From positions 1 to 30,153 of the forward strand of contig NZ_CAMLIX010000029.1 of NCBI RefSeq assembly GCF_946479975.1: a stretch of DNA of 30,153 bases, read 5' to 3'. Numbering within the stretch: position 1 is the stretch's first letter; each line of letters begins with the position of its first letter. The translations under genes were made by a program, and so were the position numbers. This DNA comes from an uncultured Flavobacterium sp. (lineage in GTDB: Bacteria; Bacteroidota; Bacteroidia; Flavobacteriales; Flavobacteriaceae). Below the pieces are notes generated by a model, which was not told where the DNA came from, ran no database searches, and saw nothing but the letters and a program-made list of their open reading frames with translations. Below are positions 16,137-22,344 of the stretch, piece after piece.

Positions 16137-16781
16137 TTACAAGTAAAATGCAGTTAAATCATAAGTATGACTAACTTTACCAGTTATCTTATTTTTGAAA
16201 TAGATAGATTTAAAGTGAGGTACTGAGTTGCTATTTTCAACATCATCACGAAACTTTTTATCTAAATGAAAAGCAATCAAAAAATGTCCTTCCTCTAGAT
16301 CATAAGCTTCACCGCCATAAACATCACCATCTTCGGCTTCGCCTGCTCCAGTTCTCCAATATTCAAAATCAAAAATAAATCTCTCAGGGAAAACTATTCC
16401 ATCAACAGAAAAATAAGCTTCTAAATCCGTTGTATCAGTGTTAACAATAGAAAGATTCGGAGAGCCTTCATATAAATGAATTTTTGGTTTAAAATCAAGT
16501 TCTAAATACTCAATGTCGATAGTACATAAAGCAGTCAGATACGTATTTTGTCTTCTGTAATCAGCTTCTTTGATTAGATTGATATCATTAAATTCTGACT
16601 GCATAAAAAGACGTTCAATATCAGTAAAATCAATGCATTTATGAGGTTCTTTAATGAAATTAATATCTTTTCTTAAATCACAAAAGACTAGGTCTTCTGG
16701 AATCAAAAGAGGAACGTCTAAGGACTCAACTTTTATAGTGTGAATCTGTAGATTTCTATTCAAATAGTATAATGTATACAT
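16137..16781 (-). CDS. phage late protein of unknown function, 214 residues
   Basis: This is the last gene of the late block, starting MYTLYYLNRNLQIHTIKVES. It is acidic and beta-rich with no membrane segment or signal peptide; notable parts are YLELDFKPKIHLYEGSPNLS, a Gly/Glu/Asp-rich loop GAGEAEDGDVYGGEAYDLEE near residues 147-166 and a C-terminal TGKVSHTYDLTAFYL. An acidic beta-rich protein near the end of a virion gene block could be a spike or receptor-binding protein, but nothing in the sequence proves it. It follows the 193-residue gene by 17 bases. Confidence 0.7.
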   Translation of the reverse strand: MYTLYYLNRNLQIHTIKVESLDVPLLIPEDLVFCDLRKDINFIKEPHKCIDFTDIERLFMQSEFNDINLIKEADYRRQNTYLTALCTIDIEYLELDFKPKIHLYEGSPNLSIVNTDTTDLEAYFSVDGIVFPERFIFDFEYWRTGAGEAEDGDVYGGEAYDLEEGHFLIAFHLDKKFRDDVENSNSVPHFKSIYFKNKITGKVSHTYDLTAFYL

Positions 16782-16798
16782 AATATTTTTATGTTGTT

Positions 16799-17380
16799 TT
16801 AAAGCCAGTTATAGCCCTTTGATTTGTAAAATTTTGATAATTCTGAGTACTGAGATTTTGACAGATATTTTATAATATCATTTCGAAGATTCTTTGATTT
16901 GGTAGCTGTTTTATAATAAACATCTTCCAAAATTGGGAACGTTCCTGTATGTTTCTTCAAAAATGAAATAGCCGTCTTTTCGTCTTCAGTCCAAGCGGAG
17001 ATATTATATAAATCTATCGTTCCACCCAATAAAACATGGTTATCATCTACATTTGTACCGAAAGCTTCGGCAATTTTGAACGCTGATGCAACAATAGTAT
17101 CCATAGTTTTCTGAGATATTGACGGATAAGACTTCTTAATGTCTGCTACCTTCTTTTTAACTATCTCGGGACTAGCCTTTGCATTTTCATTTGAATTCTG
17201 CTCTTTAATAGCTTCTAAATTGGTGTTTTTCACACTTTCAATTGCTCTTTTTAAATACTTGTATGCGTATGGAAACGCAAGAAAAAGAACGACTAAAAAA
17301 ATCCCGTACTTCTTTAAGAACGGGATTATTTTCGTATCTAAGAAGCTAGGTTTATTGTTCCTAGTATTTCTCATAATCAT
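16799..17380 (-). CDS. phage late membrane protein, 193 residues
   Basis: The ATG at 17380 directly follows the TAA of the 36-residue gene (17381-17383), so the two are translationally coupled. A start two codons in (MRNTRNNK) is equally possible. One membrane helix lies at about 24-40 (KYGIFLVVLFLAFPYAY) after a basic N-terminus. The rest is a lysine-rich helical domain with KKKVADIKKSYPSISQKTMD and a TGTFPILEDVYYKT segment. No ATPase motif is present. It is probably a virion membrane or assembly protein; the family is not recognised. Confidence 0.72.
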   Translation of the reverse strand: MIMRNTRNNKPSFLDTKIIPFLKKYGIFLVVLFLAFPYAYKYLKRAIESVKNTNLEAIKEQNSNENAKASPEIVKKKVADIKKSYPSISQKTMDTIVASAFKIAEAFGTNVDDNHVLLGGTIDLYNISAWTEDEKTAISFLKKHTGTFPILEDVYYKTATKSKNLRNDIIKYLSKSQYSELSKFYKSKGYNWL

Positions 17381-17491
17381 TTATTTTTGGTTTTGCTTGA
17401 TTTTAGTGTAAATAAAATACGCTGCAAGAGCACCTAACACGATTAAAATTACTTTCGTGTTTTCATTCCAGAATTGTTTTAACTTTTCCAT
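17381..17491 (-). CDS. tiny phage membrane protein, 36 residues
   Basis: MEKLKQFWNENTKVILIVLG begins this frame, which has one membrane helix (about 14-28) and a basic end (YTKIKQNQK). Its stop abuts the next ATG, giving TAA-ATG without a gap. Size and layout resemble minor coat or holin-like proteins of small phages; which of these cannot be said. Confidence 0.65.
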   Translation of the reverse strand: MEKLKQFWNENTKVILIVLGALAAYFIYTKIKQNQK

Positions 17492-17504
17492 TTTTTTGTT
17501 TGTT

Positions 17505-18071
17505 TTAAATTGTTATTGTTACGTATGAATAAAAAAAAAGACCGATTGTGATTAGGGCAGGGATAATGTACTGCTTTGCTAATGCAAATTTGTCAATTAC
17601 GACTTTTAAATTTGCCGTTGAAACATCTCCTAACATTGTGATACTTTTTATAATATCAGAATCAGTAATTAAGCTGTGGTCTTTACCTAATTCGACTTTA
17701 AGGATTGCCCTAACAAGGTTAAGCAGAAATTTGGAATTAATCTGCGTAAGCCTTTGAGTAGGAGTGACGCCAAGTGTTCGAGCCACAGAATCAATATAAG
17801 CTTTTGTATCATTCTCACTTGGTGGCGCATACTCTGTAATTAAAAGTTTTAATGTATTTTTTCCCTTGTTGATATCAGTTATCAAATCTTTAAGCATTGC
17901 TCTAATTCCAAAATGAACATTTTCGAATTGTTCGAATCTTTTATTTTGGTCAGTATTCTTACTTAGAGGTATTTTTCCCTGCCAAGCAATGGTTGTCACT
18001 ATCAAATTACCCGGATTATTATTTCTTAATCCTCTAGCGACTTTCGGGTTATTCAGAAACGACTTTGGCAT
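17505..18071 (-). CDS. phage membrane-anchored peptidoglycan hydrolase (virion transglycosylase-like)
   Basis: I chose the ATG at 18071 (MPKSFLNNPKVARGLRNNNP); earlier in-frame starts would overlap the upstream gene more deeply. Residues about 10-110 show the pattern of virion lytic enzymes of the P5/structural-protein type: RGLRNNNPGN, FEQFENVHFGIRAMLKDL and EYAPPSENDTKAYIDSVAR. That domain is thought to cleave peptidoglycan during entry or exit. The C-terminal stretch (about 165-185, AKQYIIPALITIGLFFYSYV) is a membrane helix, so the enzyme would sit in a membrane by its tail, which suits an internal-membrane virion or the host envelope. It overlaps the 56-residue gene by 23 bases in another frame. 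Confidence 0.75.
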   Translation of the reverse strand: MPKSFLNNPKVARGLRNNNPGNLIVTTIAWQGKIPLSKNTDQNKRFEQFENVHFGIRAMLKDLITDINKGKNTLKLLITEYAPPSENDTKAYIDSVARTLGVTPTQRLTQINSKFLLNLVRAILKVELGKDHSLITDSDIIKSITMLGDVSTANLKVVIDKFALAKQYIIPALITIGLFFYSYVTITI

Positions 18072-18219
18072 CTTTTTCCTCTTTACTAGTTTCTTTTTCT
18101 TCCGACAGCTTTGCAAATTCGTCATGTGCAAACTGGACAACTTTTACAGCTACAGCGATTATTGCACCGTACTTAACGACGATTTTTAAAATGTTTGTAA
18201 TAGTGCTAAGACTTTTCAT
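18049..18219 (-). CDS. tiny phage membrane protein, 56 residues
   Basis: The frame starts MKSLSTITNILKIVVKYGAI at 18219. One membrane helix spans about 13-30, and the tail (EFAKLSEEKETSKEEKDAK) is highly charged and helical. It overlaps the gene before it by 14 bases and the one after by 23 bases, as in compact viral operons. It is probably a virion membrane or lysis peptide. Confidence 0.65.
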   Translation of the reverse strand: MKSLSTITNILKIVVKYGAIIAVAVKVVQFAHDEFAKLSEEKETSKEEKDAKVVSE

Positions 18220-18340
18220 TTTCTATTTTTTTTTGTAGTTCGACTTCTTTGCGCTCTCTGCGCTCTTTCAATTTTTCGATGGTATATTCTGCTATTTCAT
18301 GAATGATTAAAGGCAGTAATTTTGCTAAAAACTTTAGCAT
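18206..18340 (-). CDS. small phage protein, 44 residues
   Basis: The frame starts MLKFLAKLLPLIIHEIAEYT and continues as a charged helix (KLKERRERKEVELQKK). The first half is hydrophobic or amphipathic. Its ATG shares a base with the stop of the 161-residue gene (TAATG at 18342-18338), a classic reinitiation junction. The pattern suits a membrane-associated virion or lysis peptide. Confidence 0.62.
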   Translation of the reverse strand: MLKFLAKLLPLIIHEIAEYTIEKLKERRERKEVELQKKIENEKS

Positions 18341-18825
18341 TATGATTTATAATTACGCCCAAAATATCCAGTTACTCGTTTACCCTTTCTTGTAACTCCA
18401 CTACCATTAGGAGTAATGCAAAGACCAAGTTCTTTAATTGAAATTACCTGAGTTTTCAAATTCATCAAAACGTGATAAGTTTGAGTAGTTCCTGCATTAG
18501 AATTAGTAATAGTGCAAATCATTTTCTGATATTCCTTATCTTGATTTCCTGACTTACCGCCAGAGTTTACAATTTCAAGACCTTTATTACCTTGTCCAGC
18601 ATAAGGAGCAACTGTAGCTTTCATTAGTCCAGATTTAGTTGCACGCCATGCATTTACAATAATATTGCCCTCAAAATTTCCGTTTCTGATTTTACTGTAA
18701 GTAGCACCGCTTTTTTTAAATTGCTGTTGCTGTTGTTGTGGTTGTGCATTATTGTAACCAAGATTATTGTTTTGCTGAACAGGGTAAAAATTCCCGTCCT
18801 TGCCTTTGTAATATTGCTGTGACAT
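18340..18825 (-). CDS. phage late protein with Gln-rich N-terminus, 161 residues
   Basis: MSQQYYKGKDGNFYPVQQNN opens an N-terminal region rich in Gln, Asn and Tyr with a run of Gln near residues 29-35. A compact basic domain follows (SKIRNGNFEGNIIVNAWRAT, YHVLMNLKTQVISIKELGLC, VTRKGKRVTGYFGRNYKS). There is no membrane segment. The basic, Asn/Gln-rich make-up suits a virion or DNA-binding structural protein; no family is recognised. It starts 3 bases after the stop of the 35-residue gene and couples to the next gene through TAATG. Confidence 0.72.
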   Translation of the reverse strand: MSQQYYKGKDGNFYPVQQNNNLGYNNAQPQQQQQQFKKSGATYSKIRNGNFEGNIIVNAWRATKSGLMKATVAPYAGQGNKGLEIVNSGGKSGNQDKEYQKMICTITNSNAGTTQTYHVLMNLKTQVISIKELGLCITPNGSGVTRKGKRVTGYFGRNYKS

Positions 18826-18828
18826 AAC

Positions 18829-18936
18829 TTAATATATTAGATGTTTTATAATTGCGATTAAATCGCCTAGCTTTTTTAGTAGAAGTATTACCGTATCTAT
18901 CAGGAAAATCAAACCGTAGATTCGATAATACTTCAT
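18829..18936 (-). CDS. tiny phage membrane protein, 35 residues
   Basis: MKYYRIYGLIFLIDTVILLL begins this frame, which has one or two short hydrophobic stretches split by KKLGDL. It fits exactly between the pilot-like gene (8-base gap) and the 161-residue gene (3-base gap), which supports it being real despite its size. Confidence 0.55.
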   Translation of the reverse strand: MKYYRIYGLIFLIDTVILLLKKLGDLIAIIKHLIY

Positions 18937-18943
18937 TTTAAAT

Positions 18944-19444
18944 TTATCTTCTTGTGACACGCTTTTTAGGTTTATTATGTTGGTTAATTAGATAAATTAA
19001 TCCAATAACACTTAAACCTATTAAAATATGCTTCCAATGCTTTTTAAACCATGCTTGAATGGTAGAATCTGCAACCTCCGCACCAATAGTTCCTAAACCT
19101 TGTTGAGCGCCAGTTCCTAACCCTGCATATGCACCCTCAGTCACAGCTTTTGAAAAAATTTGAGTTCCTGCTTGGGCTACAGAACCGACAAGCTGACCAG
19201 CGGTATTATACATCTGCTGTTGTGCAAGCTGTTGTTGCTGTTCTGCAACCTGACGATCATAATCATTTTGAGCGTTTTGTTGAGCCTTTTTTGCTTCGTG
19301 TGCTTCCTGAGCATTAGTTGAAATCTGCTGTAATGCTCCCCCTGCAAAAGGTATAGCACCCATTAATGGAGTAGCAACTTTCACAAGGTTTTTAAACGAA
19401 ACATTTTTCTTTATGGCTTTGCCAATACTTTTAAAAAATCCCAT
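18944..19444 (-). CDS. phage pilot-like membrane protein, 166 residues
   Basis: The protein starts MGFFKSIGKAIKKNVSFKNL, an amphipathic basic helix, then has an Ala/Gly stretch (TPLMGAIPFAGGALQQ), a helical Gln-rich region (about 45-78, with VAEQQQQLAQQQ), a Gly/Ala-rich linker, a membrane helix (about 140-153, ILIGLSVIGLIYLI) and a basic tail KPKKRVTRR. The plan (amphipathic N-terminus, coiled Gln-rich middle) recalls DNA pilot proteins of microviruses and entry proteins of tailless phages, but this is analogy of layout only. It follows the candidate capsid gene by 2 bases, consistent with a structural role. Confidence 0.7.
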   Translation of the reverse strand: MGFFKSIGKAIKKNVSFKNLVKVATPLMGAIPFAGGALQQISTNAQEAHEAKKAQQNAQNDYDRQVAEQQQQLAQQQMYNTAGQLVGSVAQAGTQIFSKAVTEGAYAGLGTGAQQGLGTIGAEVADSTIQAWFKKHWKHILIGLSVIGLIYLINQHNKPKKRVTRR

Positions 19445-19446
19445 AG

Positions 19447-20166
19447 TTAAAGCTGATTTCTAAGGATTAAACTAACAACCCCAACACCTGATTTTTTGCG
19501 AATATTGATGTTGTTAACGGCTACTAATGGCAATTGGATTTTTTTGTTAAATTTTGAAGCAAGTGTAAAGTTTGATTTAACATAAGCTACTGGGTCAATT
19601 GCCGAACTCATTGCTTCTAACTCAAACAAAGTATATTTTACTGTTCGACCATTATCAAACGTGTAATTAATTTCCTCAATATCTTCTGATTTATCCAAAA
19701 TAAGAATATCAAAACCAGCTACATTGAAATCTTTGTTTGTATCGTCAGGAGCCATACTTTTACGTTCAAAAGAATAAACCTCAGTTCCCGTCTCAGGCTC
19801 TTCAATTCCATTTAAAACATAAGTTTCAGTACTAACTAAACCACCTAAAGTGACTTTAATTACATCTTTTTCAAACAAGTGAATAGCACCGTGTGCAATA
19901 ATTTCACATACTGCAATTGTTTCATAAACTGCACTAGACGTAATTGCATCTTCGCCGTAAGTGGTAGCTAAGATAAAATCTGATAACGCCATAGTACCTT
20001 TTGTAATCTCGAAGTTTGAGCCGTTTGCTCTTTCAATTTCTACCCTGATTGTTTCTGTAACCATCTGTTCAAAATCGACAGTACTAGCAACAACAAATGC
20101 AGAAATACCTTTTGTAAGCAAAATTGTTCCTGAAGTAGTTTTGCCGTTTGCCTTGTAAATTTCCAT
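19447..20166 (-). CDS. candidate major capsid protein, 239 residues
   Basis: I chose the ATG at 20166 (MEIYKANGKTTSGTILLTKG); a longer frame needs a TTG at 20202 and would place a leader hairpin inside the gene. The protein is rich in beta-type segments (ISAFVVASTVDFEQMV, IRVEIERANGSNFEITKG, VYETIAVCEIIAHG, VIKVTLGGLVSTETYVLNG, FDILILDKSED) with no membrane helix or catalytic motif. It is the first gene of the late block behind a terminator, the usual place for a highly expressed coat protein. I did not recognise it by sequence; the capsid call is from position, length and strand content. A jelly-roll fold is a testable guess. Confidence 0.55.
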   Translation of the reverse strand: MEIYKANGKTTSGTILLTKGISAFVVASTVDFEQMVTETIRVEIERANGSNFEITKGTMALSDFILATTYGEDAITSSAVYETIAVCEIIAHGAIHLFEKDVIKVTLGGLVSTETYVLNGIEEPETGTEVYSFERKSMAPDDTNKDFNVAGFDILILDKSEDIEEINYTFDNGRTVKYTLFELEAMSSAIDPVAYVKSNFTLASKFNKKIQLPLVAVNNINIRKKSGVGVVSLILRNQL

Positions 20167-20183
20167 TGTTCTTAAATTTTTAG

Positions 20184-20200
20184 GTCGGTTTTTATCCGAC
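20184..20200 (-). promoter_or_regulatory. leader hairpin before the candidate capsid gene
   Basis: GTCGG (20184-20188) and CCGAC (20196-20200) pair around a 7-base A/T loop, 17 bases before the ATG at 20166. It could stabilise the mRNA or act as a translational operator. Confidence 0.4.
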
Positions 20201-20239
20201 AATTAATATTTTTTTTACAGGTCAAAATTGAGCATAAAA

Positions 20240-20266
20240 AAACCTCGAAAATCGAGGTTAGTTCTT
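20240..20266 (-). terminator. minus-strand terminator between early and late phage genes
   Basis: On the minus strand AACCTCGATTTTCGAGGTT is followed by a T run. It lies behind the small HTH gene and before the capsid gene, so it separates rep-side from virion-side transcription and implies a separate late promoter near 20200-20235. Confidence 0.75.
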
Positions 20267-20288
20267 TTTTGGGTTTCATTGTACTTTT

Positions 20289-20456
20289 TTATGCTTTTTT
20301 GGCACTAACTTTGAAATAAGATAAGACATGAAATTTTAGAACAACTTTAATATCGTATTCCTGCTTTATGTCTTTGATATAAACTTTAGCGGTGTTTATG
20401 TGTACACCCATTAAATTAGACAGCTCTTTTGCTGTAACTACTTGTAATTGTTCCAT
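20289..20456 (-). CDS. small HTH protein, 55 residues
   Basis: The frame starts MEQLQVVTAKELSNLMGVHI at 20456 and continues NTAKVYIKDIKQEYD. This is a helix-turn-helix of the excisionase/MerR-like or Fis-like kind (about residues 8-30), with a short basic C-terminal part ending VSAKKA. In a small phage such a protein could repress or activate early genes or act as a recombination-directionality factor. It is the last gene before the terminator at 20240-20266. Confidence 0.65.
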   Translation of the reverse strand: MEQLQVVTAKELSNLMGVHINTAKVYIKDIKQEYDIKVVLKFHVLSYFKVSAKKA

Positions 20457-20481
20457 GTTATAAGGTATTTGGGTTAAATAG

Positions 20482-20501
20482 AGGAGGGGTGCAACCCTCC
20501 T
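20482..20501. other. GC-rich hairpin between early phage genes
   Basis: AGGAGGG (20482-20488) and CCCTCCT (20495-20501) form a 7-bp stem with a 6-base loop, between the Cys-rich gene and the HTH gene. On the plus strand it is followed by TTGTT. Possible terminator, processing site or ssDNA structure. Confidence 0.45.
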
Positions 20502-20504
20502 TTG

Positions 20505-20729
20505 TTATTGGAATAAATCGTATTGCTTTATAATAATTTTTTGTTTCTCTACGAGTGGAGAAAAAATATCTTTTTCTTCAAGTTCCTGAGTAGGTAGATG
20601 CCACTTACAGTAATCATTTTTAAAACAGACTTCTGTAAATTTTGTGCAAATGCCAGCATCTTTAGTCTGTGGTTTTTGTACGAATCTCGAGTTATCGAAA
20701 AACATGCAGTTTAGGCAATTTTGGGTCAT
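20505..20729 (-). CDS. Cys-rich (zinc-ribbon-like) small phage protein, 74 residues
   Basis: MTQNCLNCMFFDNSRF begins the protein; Cys at 5, 8, 28, 35 and 41 and His44 (CLNC, GICTK, VCFKNDYCKWH) form a likely zinc-binding unit. The C-terminal part is charged (LEEKDIF, VEKQKIIIKQYDLF). Small zinc proteins are frequent in the early genes of plasmids and small phages, where they bind nucleic acid or other proteins; the role here is open. Confidence 0.65.
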   Translation of the reverse strand: MTQNCLNCMFFDNSRFVQKPQTKDAGICTKFTEVCFKNDYCKWHLPTQELEEKDIFSPLVEKQKIIIKQYDLFQ

Positions 20730-20765
20730 AGTTTTAAATTTAGCAGTTTAACAAAAATGTTAATC

Positions 20766-20793
20766 AAATCCCGACTATCATTAGTCGGGATTT
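20766..20793. other. perfect 12-bp hairpin, 4-base loop, in the phage early region
   Basis: AAATCCCGACTA (20766-20777) is followed by TCAT and the exact complement TAGTCGGGATTT (20782-20793). It lies just downstream of the 26-codon frame and upstream of the Cys-rich gene. It is followed by a few T on either strand, so it may terminate the rep transcript, or be a priming or nicking structure for ssDNA replication. Confidence 0.6.
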
Positions 20794-20861
20794 TGAGAAA
20801 TCTTCAAACCGATTATTAAGCCGATTAAAAGAAAAATTATATAGATTAAAATATCATTCAT
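20781..20861 (-). CDS. possible 26-residue phage membrane peptide
   Basis: The frame MNDILIYIIFLLIGLIIGLK plus ISQNPD is almost entirely one membrane helix. Its stop overlaps the strong hairpin at 20766-20793. It fits the phage's habit of encoding tiny membrane peptides, but a frame of this length in AT-rich DNA can arise by chance. Confidence 0.35.
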   Translation of the reverse strand: MNDILIYIIFLLIGLIIGLKISQNPD

Positions 20862-20922
20862 TTTGTAGGAATTTAGAGAGGATTATATGGTTTACATAAC
20901 TTTACTTATAAGGCGTATTTAG

Positions 20923-21129
20923 TTATTTTAAGTAAATTTCAATTTTGCCGTACAATCTATATTTCAATGTACATTTGTTAGTTTTCAAATTATCAGCCTT
21001 TAAAAGAGCCTTATTTGCGTTTTTTACACCTATATAATTTTTGAGCTGATTTACAGAAACCAAAAATCTTTTGTTAATGTATTTGTCTGTGTCCCTGGGA
21101 CTGAAAACAATAAAATAATCTTTGTTCAT
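20923..21129 (-). CDS. small basic phage protein, 68 residues
   Basis: I chose the ATG at 21129 (MNKDYFIVFSPRDTDKYINK), 10 bases after the rep stop; a longer frame would run into rep. The protein is basic and strand-rich (RFLVSVNQLKNYIGVKNAN, CTLKYRLYGKIEIYL). Small basic proteins right behind rep in ssDNA phages are often ssDNA-binding proteins, as gene V is behind gene II in filamentous phages, so that role is possible but unproven. Confidence 0.65.
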   Translation of the reverse strand: MNKDYFIVFSPRDTDKYINKRFLVSVNQLKNYIGVKNANKALLKADNLKTNKCTLKYRLYGKIEIYLK

Positions 21130-21139
21130 AATTGATAAT

Positions 21140-22267
21140 CTACAAGTTAACACCAAGATTTTGAAGAAATTTATTACTGCGTTCGTTATTTTGAATCTGA
21201 ATAGTTAAATTTTTATCACGGTTAGTAAGGTCATCGATAAGCTTTTTTGCTTTAGATTTTGTTCGAGATCTTGAAACAGGACAATCAATTAAATAAGTAA
21301 AACCTAATAGCTTTTCTTGGTCAAATCCTAATTTTATAAGGTTTTCAATATAGAACTGCATTGCGACATCCATAGGACTTAATTCTGTATTGATTTTTGA
21401 TTTTACTTTTGTTTCAATGTAATGAGGAAGACCACTTTTAGCTATTTTAGTCAAATCGTCCTGACGTGCTTTAAGCAAATCATAAAACGTTTTAAAATCA
21501 GCTTTATAGCCATTTTTACACAAGTATTCTTTATGCTTGTGCGCTTTAATTGTAAATTCATATCTGACCAGATTATCAATTACGCTTGTCTTCATCGGCT
21601 CGAGATAAGCCTTATAAAAGGCGATACTTTTTGATAGCAATTCATAGCCTTTATGATAAATTTTACAATATGGAGTTGTATTCGTTGCTTTTTCACGTTT
21701 ATTAAAGTCTAAACCAAGGTTATACGTATTTTTTAAAGTGTCCGATTGTGAAATGTGATGCAGTAAAGGTTTTTTTCCTGCGTTTGGATGATTCATAATC
21801 AAGCTAAATGCAGTTTTTAAACTTTTTACATCAATTAGCTGATTTATACAGATATCAATATCAGATACAAGACCCTGACAGAAATCTTCTCGTTTAACGT
21901 GGAGAACTCCGAAAGAATTAATATCGTCAATGATTCTACGGTAATTTGTTGAAGAAATTCCCTCAAAATATTGTTCTTTCAGCATCTTAGCAGATATTTG
22001 AAATACAACATATTCATGTGCAGTTTTACGTGCATCAATAAAAGCTTTTATATAAAATCTGTAAGTTATACCGTTGATTATCTTAGTAAAAGGTTCAGCT
22101 TTTCGAAAATTATCGCCTAATTTTTCCTGTTCGTTACCGTCATTGTCCAATGTTTCAATATCAGGATAATACGCAATGAAATCAGTTATTAAACGTTTAT
22201 CAAGAATTTTTACTTTGTCAAGTTTCACACGAACCTTTAACGAATCTATTAAACCAACGTTAAACAT
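21140..22267 (-). CDS. rolling-circle replication initiator, phage/plasmid gene II/X-like
   Basis: I chose the ATG at 22267 (MFNVGLIDSLKVRVKLDKVK, 375 residues); a start at 22327 would lie inside the attachment site. Key segments from this start are SDIDIC (about 135-140), the PYCKIYHKGYELLSKS block (about 199-214) and VRYEFTIK (about 234-241). They follow the order seen in the gene II/X and Rep_trans families of rolling-circle initiators, in which a Tyr nicks the plus-strand origin. A canonical HUH motif is not obvious, which is common in these families. As the element has no polymerase, Rep would recruit the host replication machinery. In the integrated state rep is preceded by host DNA rather than by the phage control region. 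Confidence 0.75.
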   Translation of the reverse strand: MFNVGLIDSLKVRVKLDKVKILDKRLITDFIAYYPDIETLDNDGNEQEKLGDNFRKAEPFTKIINGITYRFYIKAFIDARKTAHEYVVFQISAKMLKEQYFEGISSTNYRRIIDDINSFGVLHVKREDFCQGLVSDIDICINQLIDVKSLKTAFSLIMNHPNAGKKPLLHHISQSDTLKNTYNLGLDFNKREKATNTTPYCKIYHKGYELLSKSIAFYKAYLEPMKTSVIDNLVRYEFTIKAHKHKEYLCKNGYKADFKTFYDLLKARQDDLTKIAKSGLPHYIETKVKSKINTELSPMDVAMQFYIENLIKLGFDQEKLLGFTYLIDCPVSRSRTKSKAKKLIDDLTNRDKNLTIQIQNNERSNKFLQNLGVNL

Positions 22268-22317
22268 GCGAAAAATATTAACGTTAATAAATTGACTATC
22301 AAGTATATAGATACCTG

Positions 22318-22344
22318 TTTGAACCATAATTTATATTATGTAAA
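22318..22344 (+). repeat. attR, dif-like recombination site
   Basis: The core CATAATTTATATTATGT is almost palindromic, and 20 of 23 bases match the E. coli dif core from its GCATAA onward. The central TTTATA is at 22330-22335. Its right arm should be host-derived and its left arm phage-derived. The rebuilt host site would combine the left arm of 15560 with the right arm here. Confidence 0.75.

Larger units (their letters stand above)
15560..22344. mobile_element. integrated small ssDNA phage (Xer/dif-type prophage), ~6.76 kb
   Basis: A 27-bp direct repeat (15560-15586 and 22318-22344) bounds 6,758 bp. All protein genes inside lie on the minus strand and are tightly packed: a rolling-circle initiator, small early proteins, a terminator, then a late block with a candidate capsid protein, a pilot-like protein, a membrane-anchored cell-wall hydrolase and many tiny membrane proteins. 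The size matches small ssDNA phages. No integrase is present, and the ends resemble dif, so host XerCD is the likely recombinase. No Walker A ATPase (Zot/pI or FtsK-HerA type) is present, which argues against a filamentous phage and against a PRD1/PM2-like dsDNA phage. Relation to Finnlakeviridae (FLiP) or the proposed Obscuriviridae is my guess. Integrity suggests that it may still be active. Confidence 0.82.

Noticed and set aside
17139..17411. 90-codon plus-strand hydrophobic frame
   Set aside because: It is the antisense of the 193-residue phage gene; its hydrophobicity comes from reading lysine-rich codons backwards, and all phage genes here use the minus strand.
19447..20202. TTG start at 20202 for the candidate capsid protein
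   Set aside because: The ATG at 20166 has a typical A-rich leader, and the extra 12 residues would cover a hairpin that fits an untranslated leader better.
15560..22344. Filamentous (inovirus) prophage
   Set aside because: The initiator resembles gene II/X, and dif-type integration is known in this group, but the morphogenesis ATPase (pI/Zot) expected in every inovirus is missing and there is a peptidoglycan hydrolase.
15560..22344. Plasmid or integrative element with serine/tyrosine integrase, or transposon
   Set aside because: No integrase, transposase or terminal inverted repeats were found; the edge repeats are direct and dif-like.
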